A DNA stretch of 64,000 bases, taken from NCBI GenBank assembly GCA_027488865.1, contig JAIYAU010000046.1, positions 1 through 64,000 on the forward strand, read 5' to 3'. Under the pieces are notes generated by a model. That model did not search any database, was not told the origin of the DNA, and saw only the letters and a program-made list of their open reading frames with translations. The position numbers and the translations under genes were made by a program. Origin of the DNA: Cytophagaceae bacterium. Lineage in GTDB: Bacteria > Bacteroidota > Bacteroidia > Cytophagales > UBA9547. Positions 45,162 to 53,862 of this stretch are shown one piece after another; the stretch's first letter is position 1, and each line of letters begins with the position of its first letter.

Positions 45162-45968
45162 CTATTTATTAGCTGCTACAAAAGTTTGTTTGATGCTCAT
45201 ACCAGCCTCTTCGATGCGGTACTTAAGCGTATCAATAGTAGTAGTAAAATAATTGTAGAAGATAATCGCCAAAGCAGAAGTACCAATACCAATAGCAGTG
45301 TTGATCAACGCTTCAGAAATACCAGTAGCAAGTGCAGCAGCATCAGGAGCACCAGCGTTAGACATAGCGGTAAATGCTTTAATCATACCTAGTACAGTAC
45401 CTAATAGTGCAACTAAAGTACCCACAGAACCTAAAGTAGCTAATATTGGTAAGTTTCTTTCTAAGATTGGCATTTCTAAAGCCATTGCTTCTTCCATTTC
45501 TTTTTCGATAGCACCAAGTTTTTGGTCTTTATCTAAACTGAAGTTATTTGAAACATCTTGGTATCTATGTAATACTGCACCAATCACATTACCAATTGAG
45601 CCTTTTTGAGTTTCGCACTCAGCTAATGCACCATTAATGTTGTTAGTTGCTAAAAATCCTTTAATGTTATGAACAAATTTTTCAATGTTTTGCGTACCAT
45701 TTGCTTTGAAGATGGTAATTAAACGCTCAATAGAAAAAGTAAAAACTATCAATAAAAATGACATTAAGAAAGGAACAACGATACCACCCTTGTAAACAAT
45801 TCCTAAAGTGTTAAGTGGATGACCAGTTTCTGCGTTACCTCCTTCAAAGTTAGAACCAGAACCCATTACGAAAAAAAATAGTACAAATGCCACTACAAGT
45901 GCCATTACAATCACTAATCCTGCAAAAATAGAAGAAAGTGAGTTTCCTGATTTGGTGTTATTCTCCAT
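45162..45968 (-). CDS. exbB: MotA/TolQ/ExbB proton channel protein
   Basis: 268 residues with three transmembrane helices: near 17-38, near 55-75 and a long pair in NLPILATLGSVGTLVALLGTVLGMIKAF and ALINTAIGIGTSALAIIFYNYF. These carry the conserved TLGSVGTLVALLGTV and the threonine that faces the ExbD aspartate. It forms the stator pentamer for the TonB system. First gene of the operon; 266 nt separate it from the divergent dehydrogenase gene. Confidence 0.93.
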   Translation of the reverse strand: MENNTKSGNSLSSIFAGLVIVMALVVAFVLFFFVMGSGSNFEGGNAETGHPLNTLGIVYKGGIVVPFLMSFLLIVFTFSIERLITIFKANGTQNIEKFVHNIKGFLATNNINGALAECETQKGSIGNVIGAVLHRYQDVSNNFSLDKDQKLGAIEKEMEEAMALEMPILERNLPILATLGSVGTLVALLGTVLGMIKAFTAMSNAGAPDAAALATGISEALINTAIGIGTSALAIIFYNYFTTTIDTLKYRIEEAGMSIKQTFVAANK

Positions 45969-46234
45969 TGTAATTTAAAAGTTAAAATTGATAGTTTAAA
46001 ATTTATTAAGATTTATGCAAAAAAACTGCTTTTGTGGTGGATTATTGTAACTAGTATATTAACAAATTGTTAATATTTTAGTAAAGCATGTGCCAAATAT
46101 AAATTAATATCAAGAATAATTCCAAATAGTATATAATAAATTTTAACTAAAAATGTATTAAGCAGGCATTTTTATATATGAATTCAATATCTCAATACCC
46201 GTTTTTACGTATTGGCTACATTTAATTGTCTTAA

Positions 46235-47080
46235 ATGAATGTAACCGTTATAGGTGCAGGCACCATGGGAAATGGCATTGCACACACCTTTGCTCAAAAA
46301 GGAAATAATGTTTTTTTATACGATACCAACGAAACACAATTAGCCTTGGCCATAAAAACCATAGGAATTAATTTGGACAGACAGGTTAAAGGTGGTAAAA
46401 TATCAGAACATACCAAAAATGAAACCCTCAAAAATATTCAATGCACCAGTAGTTTGGCCCAAGCTTCGGAAGGCGCCACTCTTGTTGTGGAGGCCATTGT
46501 GGAGAATCTTGAAATTAAGAAATCTCTTTTTATGCAACTCAACAATCTAGTAAGGGAAGATACCATTTTGGCTTCCAACACCTCCTCCATTTCTATTTCC
46601 ACTTTAGCTTTGGCCTCATCAAGGCCTGATTGTGTAATTGGGATGCATTTTTTTAATCCAGTGCCCATTATGACTTTAGTTGAAATCATCATAGGCAAGC
46701 GTACCTCCGAGCAAACATTAAGTAGGGTTAAAAGTATTGTGGTAGAATTAGATAAAACACCAATTTTAGTAAATGATTTCCCAGGTTTTATAAGTAATCG
46801 GGTGTTGATGCCAATGATTAATGAAGCCATATTAGCACTTGAAGAGGGCGTAGCGGAAGTGGAAGCCATAGATCAAATTATGAAACTAGGCATGGCACAT
46901 CCGATGGGTCCATTACAACTTGCTGATTTTATTGGACTCGATGTTTGCCTCAATATAATGAACGTACTTCATGATGGATTTAAATCCGATAAATACCTTC
47001 CAGCAGGATTATTAGTGAAAATGGTTGAACTAGGACAATTAGGTAAAAAATCCGGCAAAGGTTTTTATAGTTATAATTAA
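46235..47080 (+). CDS. 3-hydroxybutyryl-CoA / 3-hydroxyacyl-CoA dehydrogenase
   Basis: 281 residues, the standard length of Hbd/PaaH-type enzymes that oxidise (S)-3-hydroxyacyl-CoA with NAD or reduce acetoacetyl-CoA. Rossmann motif VIGAGTMGNGIAHTFAQKG (5-23), catalytic histidine in IGMHFFNPVPIMTLVEII (about 135-152), and the C-terminal domain PGFISNRVLMPMINEAILALEEGVA and DFIGLDVCLNIM. Single gene, so fatty acid or amino acid breakdown, or butyrate-type metabolism, cannot be told apart here. Confidence 0.93.
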   Translation: MNVTVIGAGTMGNGIAHTFAQKGNNVFLYDTNETQLALAIKTIGINLDRQVKGGKISEHTKNETLKNIQCTSSLAQASEGATLVVEAIVENLEIKKSLFMQLNNLVREDTILASNTSSISISTLALASSRPDCVIGMHFFNPVPIMTLVEIIIGKRTSEQTLSRVKSIVVELDKTPILVNDFPGFISNRVLMPMINEAILALEEGVAEVEAIDQIMKLGMAHPMGPLQLADFIGLDVCLNIMNVLHDGFKSDKYLPAGLLVKMVELGQLGKKSGKGFYSYN

Positions 47081-47229
47081 CGTTGAATTAGTTTGTTGTG
47101 TAAGAAGTATCCAAGTTTATTCCCTCCTTGGTCTGTACATTAGCAACTTGAAAAAAACAATATCTCTCGATATGGATTTAAATCTTAAATATCAATCAGT
47201 GGGCGGATTTCATTTTACATAACCTGATT

Positions 47230-48360
47230 TTATTTACAAAACTGTCCATTATAGTCCGTGAGTGATACCAACGTAAAGGATTTATTGAACCCGATACCTA
47301 CATAATAGCTTTTCATATATAAATTGCACGCTATTAATAATTTTTTATTCCTCATTTCCATTACTGTATTTGGCACGCAATTAGGTCTGGACCCGTATTC
47401 TTTTGTCAATTTTGGAGAAGAAAAATAGGGGATTTGATTTCTACCACCTGTTGAAGGATTAAGAATGATATAATCATACATATATTCGACCATTGTATTG
47501 CCAAAACCAATCGGATATACCTCGATTTTGGGTCGATTGTTTAATTGGTATTTATCAGGTATTAGCCAATTCTCTGTCACATAATAGTCAGAATTCAAAA
47601 CATAAAAATTACCCTCATTATTAGAAATAAATAAAGAAATATTTCCATTTGTACTGCGATTAACACTTGCATCTAAGTAGTTTTTGAGATAAGTACTTTC
47701 GCTAAAACCTACCTTGTTGATCGCCCCAGCTGTTGTTAATTCAAAAAGAGCATATTCATCCCAATATGGGTAAGGGTAATCTTTTAGAAGCGCATAAAAA
47801 GCGATTTTGCCGTCGTCAAAATAGTCATAAGACAACACTTTGTCCACATTCAAACGCAGATCGGCCACCAATTTAGTCTCATTTTGGGTTATTTTGTATA
47901 ACTCCGTACCTTCTAGTATTAAACACCCCATGTCAGGCGATGCTTTTACCTGCTCATCTGGATATTGATAATAAAGCCCAGTATTTTTAGACCAAAGCAA
48001 CTCAAATTTCGCATTGTAGGCATACAATATCGGAAAACTGAAAACGAAAAAGCCAGATTCGTCCCAAAATGGAATTGTTTTTAAAGGATAGTCCAGTGGG
48101 GACTTAAGATACAATGAGTCAGTTTTTTGGCCATCATCGTTGTAAATTCTCACTGTATCCTTCTTTACTACTGCAAAGGTAGAGTCTGTAAGTTTTATTA
48201 CCCGAGCATCAGACGGGAAAACAATGCTAAACAAAGCCCCTTCACAGGCCACATCTGGCATGTAGGAATAGTTGTCCAATGGTTTGTAATTGTTTTTCTT
48301 ATCGTATTGATTGCAGCCAATAAGAACGCTAATCAATAGCAGGTATAATAATGTTTTCAT
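47230..48360 (-). CDS. Lipoprotein of unknown function
   Basis: 376 residues: signal MKTLLYLLLISVLIGC with lipobox LIGC. The mature part has many short strands, with repeated aromatic-rich motifs (DSTFAVVKKDTVRIYNDDG, WDESGFFVFSF, FDDGKIAFYALLKDYPYPYWDEY), and could be a beta-propeller, but no family is recognised. Its start overlaps the stop of the upstream barrel protein gene by four bases, so the two are translationally coupled and probably act together at the outer membrane. Confidence 0.7.
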   Translation of the reverse strand: MKTLLYLLLISVLIGCNQYDKKNNYKPLDNYSYMPDVACEGALFSIVFPSDARVIKLTDSTFAVVKKDTVRIYNDDGQKTDSLYLKSPLDYPLKTIPFWDESGFFVFSFPILYAYNAKFELLWSKNTGLYYQYPDEQVKASPDMGCLILEGTELYKITQNETKLVADLRLNVDKVLSYDYFDDGKIAFYALLKDYPYPYWDEYALFELTTAGAINKVGFSESTYLKNYLDASVNRSTNGNISLFISNNEGNFYVLNSDYYVTENWLIPDKYQLNNRPKIEVYPIGFGNTMVEYMYDYIILNPSTGGRNQIPYFSSPKLTKEYGSRPNCVPNTVMEMRNKKLLIACNLYMKSYYVGIGFNKSFTLVSLTDYNGQFCK

Positions 48361-49094
48361 TTTGCCCAGCCGATTTTAACCCCCATATCCACAGAAGGTA
48401 AGTGTTGGTAATACTTGATGTGGTAATCATTAAAATATAACCATTTACCGAAGAAACCAGGATTGATATCGATCGAATGTATACTTGATTGGTTAACTCC
48501 TAATTTGTAGCCAATATTTATAAAAATTTTGGAATATATCTTTCCACTCAGCTTTCGGTGCCATCCGTATCCTACTCTTCCTGCAAATGTGTTAGTCACT
48601 ATATTTTCGATGATGTAACAATAGTCACACACAGGAGAGGAATTCAAACCAGGTTTATGATAGGTATAAACATCAAAGTATTTTATCCTGTTGTAAACAA
48701 ATGTAATCGATACAAAATTTCCCTTCTTTAGATTTCCCTTCAGAAAATAATTGGCAGCCAAATCGGCACCATAACCCTCACTGCGGGCATAAAATTTTTT
48801 GTTCTCAATCACTATTTGATCCTCACTGAAAGTGACATATTTGTTATATATAAAAGATTGGCCATTATTGATATAACCCAAATCAAGGTCAAATGCCCAC
48901 CTATTGCCTTTTTTAATGATCGCGTTCAATTTGTAATCGCCCAAGGAAAGATGCAGCGGGTCTACTAAAAAAGCATATTGGGTAGCAGACTTTTGCTTAA
49001 TAGTGTCTTTTTCCTCTTGCGCCTCAAGTGTTAGGCAAAGCAGGAGCAAGATTGGTAAGGTCATAAATTGGCTGAATCGAAAAAATATCATCAT
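48357..49094 (-). CDS. Predicted outer-membrane beta-barrel protein of unknown function
   Basis: 245 residues with a signal peptide (FMTLPILLLLCLTLEAQ) and alternating strands rich in Gly, Tyr and Phe (GADLAANYFLKGNLKKGNFVSITFVYNRI, FAGRVGYGWHRKLSGKIYSKIFINIGYKLG, ending VDMGVKIGWAK). The pattern fits an 8- to 10-strand outer-membrane barrel. I do not recognise the family. The ATGA overlap with the lipoprotein gene at 47230-48360 shows a two-gene operon. Confidence 0.7.
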   Translation of the reverse strand: MMIFFRFSQFMTLPILLLLCLTLEAQEEKDTIKQKSATQYAFLVDPLHLSLGDYKLNAIIKKGNRWAFDLDLGYINNGQSFIYNKYVTFSEDQIVIENKKFYARSEGYGADLAANYFLKGNLKKGNFVSITFVYNRIKYFDVYTYHKPGLNSSPVCDYCYIIENIVTNTFAGRVGYGWHRKLSGKIYSKIFINIGYKLGVNQSSIHSIDINPGFFGKWLYFNDYHIKYYQHLPSVDMGVKIGWAK

Positions 49095-49167
49095 GTAAAA
49101 TTAGCTGGTTTTTCTAATTTTCATAGTTAACTAATGCTTTTATTGCTTTAATTATAAATACATGTGC

Positions 49168-49296
49168 CTATCTAACCGATTTTTTAAGTTCAAGTAGGGT
49201 TTCGTTTTCTGGAGCTAATACCAATGCTTGGTTCAGGAGTTGTTTAGCTCTAGTCAGGCTATTATTTGTAAAATAAAAAGCAACGGCACGGCTGTT
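49168..49296 (-). pseudogene. C-terminal remnant of a TPR protein gene
   Basis: On the minus strand the frame reads NSRAVAFYFTNNSLTRAKQ, then LLNQALVLAPENETLLELK and KSVR before TAG (49170-49168). RAKQLLNQALVLAPENETLLEL is a clear TPR helix pair. The frame is closed upstream by TGA at 49299-49297 and no start codon or further repeats follow. The gene seems to have been truncated, and the 177-codon copy B gene starts 150 bp away. Confidence 0.6.
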
Positions 49297-49445
49297 TCAC
49301 AATTGCAGAATAGATTAATTATTAAAGTATCCTACGGTAATCTTCCATGCATCATACCAGCAACATCCATGCGGCTTGCAAGAAAACCTAAAACATTTTT
49401 TTCTCAGTGCACGCTGGCTGCATTGCGCGATTATAATTTTGTGGC

Positions 49446-49979
49446 ATGGATCGCAATAGAGTGGAGTTACTTATCAAGGCTGGTTTTTTAAAGGGTGTAG
49501 TGGGTAAAGTGGGTAATTGGGTGTTTCGCAGGCAACAGGGTGGCCAAATAGTGTATTATCCAAAGTATGAAGGCCGTGTTTCCAACACTCCCAAGCAGCA
49601 AAAAAGCCGCAGCAAGTTCCGTGAGGCAGTGCATTACGCCAATAAAGCCATGCAAATACCTGATATTAAGGCTGCTTATTTGGCTATTGCCAAAAACAAT
49701 AATACGAGAAATGTGCATCTGTTGGCTACCCAAAACTACCTCAAGGGCATCCACATACCTTTGCCAGTGCCACCCAGCGTGACCAAATATGCCAGTTGGG
49801 AAGAGATTTTGAGGGAAATACACCAGATGCAGTCTTTGGCGCTAGGCAAGCGCAGAAGAAGGTCGAGAATTGCACTAGACAGGCAACCAATCGCCTCTCC
49901 ATTGCCAAGAAAAGTAAATGATGGCGATAGGCGGCAAGGGAAGTGCGCAGGTAATCGTGGTTATTGCAATACTACTTGA
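49446..49979 (+). CDS. Conserved hypothetical protein, 177 aa, copy B of a dispersed pair
   Basis: Same length as the gene at 85-618 and alike from about residue 22 on (GKVGNWVFRRQQGG, SNTPKQQKSRSKFREAVHYANKAM, NVHLLATQNYLKGIHIPLPVP, KRRRRSRIALDRQPIASPLPRKVN). A 54-bp block (49779-49832) is identical in both copies. The lysine run of copy A is here KNNNTRN. The N-terminal 20 residues differ (MDRNRVELLIKAGFLKGVV). Function unknown. The gene lies next to a truncated TPR gene and at the left border of the cassette-like array. Confidence 0.7.
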   Translation: MDRNRVELLIKAGFLKGVVGKVGNWVFRRQQGGQIVYYPKYEGRVSNTPKQQKSRSKFREAVHYANKAMQIPDIKAAYLAIAKNNNTRNVHLLATQNYLKGIHIPLPVPPSVTKYASWEEILREIHQMQSLALGKRRRRSRIALDRQPIASPLPRKVNDGDRRQGKCAGNRGYCNTT

Positions 49980-50147
49980 TGGGCTAGTTATTAATTGCCC
50001 CATCAAATGATTTGACCAAATTATTTCGACTTTAGATCAATTGGATTTGTAAGAAATTAAGGTTAAAATTGTTTATTAAACCTAAATATTAAATTATAAA
50101 CCTATAACGCATATAGCGGATATTTAGGCAATTGCATAAACACAATC

Positions 50148-50157
50148 GTTGGCAGTA
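50148..50157 (+). other. Left boundary of cassette unit 1 (R'-like box)
   Basis: GTTGGCAGTA at 50148-50157 is the exact reverse complement of TACTGCCAAC at 50715-50724, the left box of the palindrome at the far end of the same unit. This is what integration of a circular cassette between G and TT leaves behind. A full palindrome upstream of 50148 is not clear. Confidence 0.6.
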
Positions 50158-50162
50158 ATTTT

Positions 50163-50708
50163 ATGAGAACACCAATTATATTAATAGTATTGTGTTTGAC
50201 TGTTTGCGGCTGCTCGACATCAGACAAAGGAAATAAAGATAATGATATGGGATTTTTTGACAAACTATTTGGTAAGAAAGACGGTGCAAATCCGCGCGAA
50301 AGCAAAGCTTCAAATGTTGACAAGACAAGTCAAGGTTATATTGACTATCAAAAAAAATTATTAGCGACAAAAGAATTTTATCCTTTTGACAACTGGAGAG
50401 AAAGCTATAATCACGGCTTGACTCAATACACCAAACGGAATTGCGACAGAATTAAAAAGGTATTTGACGACTTAATTGAATCACTTGTTGAACTTGGTGA
50501 AAACGCAAGTGAAGAACAAAAAAAAGAATTATTTAAAGCAGCCATCATTAAGACAAATAAACTCAATGACGAGATAGAAGGATTAATTGAAACAGGCGAA
50601 AGAGAAGACTTGTGTGACTTGACTGACAAAATAACTATTGCTTGTGGACTTGACCCACTTAAATACGCAAGTGGCGAGGGATTAGCAAGTGAATGGAGAG
50701 AGTGGTGA
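50163..50708 (+). CDS. Cassette 1: lipoprotein of unknown function
   Basis: 181 residues: signal MRTPIILIVLCLTVCGC with lipobox VCGC, then a charged linker and GFFDKLFGKKDG, followed by a helical domain (NCDRIKKVFDDLIESLVELGE, EEQKKELFKAAIIKTNKLNDEIEGLIETGE) ending near SGEGLASEWREW. No family is recognised. The start codon is only 12 nt inside the unit boundary and the stop is 6 nt before the palindrome, so the unit holds just this gene, as in integron cassettes. No promoter of its own is visible. Confidence 0.7.
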   Translation: MRTPIILIVLCLTVCGCSTSDKGNKDNDMGFFDKLFGKKDGANPRESKASNVDKTSQGYIDYQKKLLATKEFYPFDNWRESYNHGLTQYTKRNCDRIKKVFDDLIESLVELGENASEEQKKELFKAAIIKTNKLNDEIEGLIETGEREDLCDLTDKITIACGLDPLKYASGEGLASEWREW

Positions 50709-50714
50709 GAAAAC

Positions 50715-50850
50715 TACTGCCAACAATATATTTGCGCTAGGCGGGGTTGACGTGTAGTTCAAAGTTTAGTTATCTTTATTCCGTTCGGTGCTGGGGACAA
50801 GACGCAGTTTCAAGATCCCCGCTCGAACGCAAATACTCACGTTGGAGCCA
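50715..50850 (+). repeat. attC-like site 1
   Basis: Left box TACTGCCAAC (50715-50724), spacer AATA, arm TATTTGCG (50729-50736); right arm CGCAAATA (50828-50835), spacer CTCAC, right box GTTGGAGCC (50841-50849). Inner arms GGCGGGG and CCCCGCT extend the palindrome. The unequal spacers (4 and 5 nt) and the 134-bp length fit an attC site. Confidence 0.65.
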
Positions 50851-50887
50851 TTTTAGCACTTAAAACAACAATAAACCGACAATAAAT

Positions 50888-51616
50888 ATGGGGTGGAAAG
50901 CATCAACAATCATAGTTAACAAACCAACAAATGTTGACTACGAAAAAATACTTAATGAATTAGGCTTCAAAAACTTAACAAAGATTAAGGATGAACCATT
51001 TGAAGAAGTGATTTATCCGGCCAACAACAAAGTTTATATTGGAACCTATAAAGATAATTTGTTGATTTGTGAACAACAGACTCTGCTTCAATTTTTTGAA
51101 AATAGCGAAAGTAAAACGGAAGCGATTTTTAAAAAGTTATTTCCTAGTTCTGAAATATGTGCTATTATTTTACATAGTTCAATAAATCTTTGGGGGTTTT
51201 CAGTGATAAAAAATGGAAGGAAGTTAAGGGCAAGAGCAGGAAATTCTGATGATGGAACTATTTTAGACATTGGGGATCCTTTAGAAGAGGAAAAGGAGAT
51301 TTTAAGCAAATCAAGAATTGACAAAAACGGAAATAGAACTTATGTTTTCGAAGAAATTGACGATGAACCAATGACTGAAGACCAAGTTGGAGAAAATTTT
51401 GTATTTGCTATTTGTAAAAGATATTTTGGTGAAGAGCTAGACAGTGCGGATGACTTGTTATTTAAAACTGAATTGGTAGGATACTCATATTCCGCTCCAA
51501 AACTTGGAGAAGAACCAAATTTAAAGAAAACTAAAAACGGGAAATGGCCGCTTTATTTGGCAATATTAGGAATGATTATAATTTGGCAAATATTGAAAAG
51601 AACCGTGTTTAAATAA
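50888..51616 (+). CDS. Cassette 2: membrane-anchored protein of unknown function
   Basis: 242 residues, no signal peptide. The cytoplasmic part starts MGWKASTIIVNKPTNVDYEKILNELGFKN and has SSEICAIILHSSINLWGFSVIKNGRKLRARAG; a single C-terminal helix (WPLYLAILGMIIIWQILKR, about 222-240) would anchor it by its tail. I do not recognise the family. The gene starts 46 nt inside its unit and ends 8 nt before the next palindrome. Confidence 0.7.
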   Translation: MGWKASTIIVNKPTNVDYEKILNELGFKNLTKIKDEPFEEVIYPANNKVYIGTYKDNLLICEQQTLLQFFENSESKTEAIFKKLFPSSEICAIILHSSINLWGFSVIKNGRKLRARAGNSDDGTILDIGDPLEEEKEILSKSRIDKNGNRTYVFEEIDDEPMTEDQVGENFVFAICKRYFGEELDSADDLLFKTELVGYSYSAPKLGEEPNLKKTKNGKWPLYLAILGMIIIWQILKRTVFK

Positions 51617-51623
51617 AAAAAAC

Positions 51624-51759
51624 GGCAGCTAACAGTGCGTTTCTGAAAGACGAGCGTTGATGCATCGGAATAATTTCTAAAGAGTTCGGAAATCCGCCTC
51701 ACGTCCCCTATATTGCCTCTAAAAATCCTGTCCTTCAGAAACGCTAACCGTTATCGGCT
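51624..51759 (+). repeat. attC-like site 2
   Basis: Left box GGCAGCTAAC (51624-51633), spacer AGT, arm GCGTTTCTGAA (51637-51647); right arm TTCAGAAACGC (51734-51744), spacer TAACC, right box GTTATCGGCT (51750-51759). The arms are a perfect 11-bp match. Here the left box pairs only partly with the start of its unit. Confidence 0.65.
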
Positions 51760-51803
51760 ATTATATCAAGACAGCCCACAAATGACAAACTCTTTGAAAG
51801 CTG

Positions 51804-51884
51804 AACGAGAGTAAGTTTTACCTTCATTTTAACAACGAGAGTAATTATTTAGTATTTTTACCCTTGTATCAACAACAAGAGTAA
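51804..51884 (+). promoter_or_regulatory. Three phased operator-like repeats before the Fic gene
   Basis: AACGAGAGTAA at 51804-51814 and 51834-51844 and AACAAGAGTAA at 51874-51884. Their starts are 30 and 40 nt apart, multiples of about three helical turns, so all face the same side of DNA. The last ends 19 nt before the Fic start codon. They look like binding sites for a regulator, perhaps the Fic protein or a factor encoded elsewhere. Confidence 0.5.
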
Positions 51885-51902
51885 AAAACACCTCCGAACA
51901 TA

Positions 51903-52991
51903 ATGGAAAAATTTGACCATAAAATTCCGTATAACGACCTGCCATTGCTTCCGCCCAAGGCAGACACAGAAACTAAACAGATACTTAGAAAAACAATATC
52001 CGCAGGACGAGCATTAGGACAACTTAATGGAACTTTAATCAATTTGCCTAACCCTAGACTATTTTTAGACACTATTTACTTACAAGAAGCGAAAGCGAGT
52101 TCGGAAGTAGAAAACATTATCACAACAAACGATGAACTTTATAAATCATTAGTTGCTGATAGAAAAACAGAAAATTCAGCTACAAAAGAAGTATTAAACT
52201 ACAAGGAAGCACTTTGGTTAGGCTTAGAAGAATTAAAAACAAAACCATTTATAACAACCAATCTTTGTGTCAAAATTGTTCAGTGCATTAAACAAAATAA
52301 TGCTTCAATACGAAATACACCGGGAACTACATTGAGCAACACTCAAGGCGAAGTAATTTACACCCCGCCAAGTGGTGAACAGATTATACGTGAAAAACTA
52401 GCCAATTTAGAAAAGTTCATAAACGAAGATGAAACGATAGACCCATTAATAAAAATGGCCATATTGCACTATCAATTTGAAGCTATACACCCATTCTCGG
52501 ACGGTAACGGAAGAACAGGAAGAATTTTATTGTTATTGTATCTAAAAATTTCAGGCTTGTTGGACACACCTGCAATCTATTTGAGTGAATATATCATTAA
52601 AAACAAAATTGAATATTATAAGTACTTAAGAGCTGTAACTGAAAAAAACGAATGGGAAGACTACATCTTGTATATGTTGGATATGATTGAAGAAACTGCA
52701 AATACAGGATTAAAGAGACTAAATAAAATCACAGTGGCTATGGAAGAAACTGCAAACGAAATCAAAAAAAAGTTACCAAAAGTTTATTCAAAAGACTTAA
52801 TTGAGATTTTATACCGTTTACCATATACAAAACGCCAATACTTGATTGACGAAAATATTGGAAACTTGAAGACAGTTGGAAACTATTTGATAGCATTGGA
52901 AGAAAACGGCTTTCTGAAATCAGAAAAAGTGGGAAAAGAGAAACTATATTTGAACCAAAGACTATTAAAAATATTAGAAGACAAAGAATAA
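51903..52991 (+). CDS. Cassette 3: Fic family protein
   Basis: 362 residues. Fic enzymes transfer AMP (or other phosphate-linked groups) from nucleotides to hydroxyl groups of target proteins. The core motif HPFSDGNGRTGR is complete with catalytic His196. An inhibitory-helix motif of the [ST]xxxE[GN] type is visible N-terminally in SSEVEN (about residues 66-71), so activity should be autoinhibited (class II). An N-terminal Fic_N-like block (PLLPPKADTETKQILRKTISAGRALGQL) and a C-terminal winged-helix-like region (TVGNYLIALEENGFLKSEKVG) suggest DNA binding. It fills its unit and is preceded by phased repeats. Confidence 0.88.
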   Translation: MEKFDHKIPYNDLPLLPPKADTETKQILRKTISAGRALGQLNGTLINLPNPRLFLDTIYLQEAKASSEVENIITTNDELYKSLVADRKTENSATKEVLNYKEALWLGLEELKTKPFITTNLCVKIVQCIKQNNASIRNTPGTTLSNTQGEVIYTPPSGEQIIREKLANLEKFINEDETIDPLIKMAILHYQFEAIHPFSDGNGRTGRILLLLYLKISGLLDTPAIYLSEYIIKNKIEYYKYLRAVTEKNEWEDYILYMLDMIEETANTGLKRLNKITVAMEETANEIKKKLPKVYSKDLIEILYRLPYTKRQYLIDENIGNLKTVGNYLIALEENGFLKSEKVGKEKLYLNQRLLKILEDKE

Positions 52992-52992
52992 C

Positions 52993-53126
52993 AGCCAATA
53001 ACACCATATTTATGAATTTTGCGGGTTATCTGTTTGGCGAGTTATTTTTCTGCCTAGCTTTGTTTCGGTGGATAATTACGCGCTCCTCAATCGCAAAAAT
53101 TCATAAATATGTGGGCGTTAGTGGCT
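52993..53126 (+). repeat. attC-like site 3
   Basis: Left box AGCCAATAAC (52993-53002), spacer ACC, arm ATATTTATGAATTTTGCG (53006-53023); right arm CGCAAAAATTCATAAATAT (53092-53110), spacer GTGGGC, right box GTTAGTGGCT (53117-53126). The left box matches the start of unit 3 (GTTATCGGCT at 51750) at 9 of 10 bases when inverted. One extra A bulges in the right arm. Confidence 0.7.
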
Positions 53127-53170
53127 ATTTTAAGAACCAAGCAGTATGAAAGACAATTGAATAAATTAGA

Positions 53171-53797
53171 ATGCGATCATTACAAGAACTTATAGACAAA
53201 AATGAACCTGGTTGGACTTTTGTAAAAGAATGGATTGATTCGGCAAACAACAAAGTAGAAATTCTGCCTGTTGACAATGCGAAAGCAGAAGAATCGTTAT
53301 TTAAAATCCAAGTAACAACACGTTCTCCAATGGGAGCAATTGTTTATATGACTGGCGGACTTCTAATTGACAATGGATGGATACGAATTCTTGGTTCTGG
53401 AAGTAACAAAATGAAGCGAACTCTGCCTGATTGGAACAAAGGCAAAACATTAGAAGAATTTGGACTACCAACACCTTTTCTACTAATCGCAGATGACGCA
53501 ATTGGAGGTTTTTATTTGTTAAATGGCGGTGGACTCGGAGACGATATAGAAAAGGTGTCTTATTTTTCACCAGACAGTTTAGACTATGAACCTCTCGATG
53601 TGACATATACAGAGTTTTTAGACTTTTGCTTTAACAACAACTTGGATGAGTTTTATCAAGGATATCGAAGGACAAATTGGAAAGATAAAGTTTCAGAATT
53701 GAGTGCTGACAAAGTTTTCAATTTTTATCCTCCATTGTGGACTGAGGAAGGAAAAGATCTCACTAAAAGTCTAAGAAAAGCTGTAATTGCTGACTAA
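53171..53797 (+). CDS. Cassette 4: DUF2625 family protein
   Basis: 208 residues matching DUF2625 along its length: MRSLQELIDKNEPGWTFVKEWI, VTTRSPMGAIVYMTGGLLIDNGWIRILGSGS, LPDWNKGKTLEEFG and FLLIADDAIGGFYLLNGGGLG. The SMI1/SUKH-like arrangement (ADDAIGGFYLLNGG) suggests a soluble protein similar to immunity proteins, although the function of the family is not established. No partner toxin is nearby. It begins 53 nt inside unit 4. Confidence 0.88.
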   Translation: MRSLQELIDKNEPGWTFVKEWIDSANNKVEILPVDNAKAEESLFKIQVTTRSPMGAIVYMTGGLLIDNGWIRILGSGSNKMKRTLPDWNKGKTLEEFGLPTPFLLIADDAIGGFYLLNGGGLGDDIEKVSYFSPDSLDYEPLDVTYTEFLDFCFNNNLDEFYQGYRRTNWKDKVSELSADKVFNFYPPLWTEEGKDLTKSLRKAVIAD

Positions 53798-53853
53798 CAA
53801 TACTATTTGAACTTGGATTTTAGAAAACAATTTGAAACAAAAAATTAAAAAAC

Positions 53854-53862
53854 AGCCACTAA
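53854..53862 (+). other. Split left box of attC-like site 4
   Basis: AGCCACTAA is the exact inverse of TTAGTGGCT at 53118-53126, the start of the same unit. The expected next base C is replaced by the inserted sequence at 53863; the rest of the site resumes near 54132. Confidence 0.6.

Noticed and set aside
49228..49491. 87-codon + strand frame before copy B
   Set aside because: It lies over the TPR remnant on the other strand, has no recognisable pattern, and runs into copy B in another frame.
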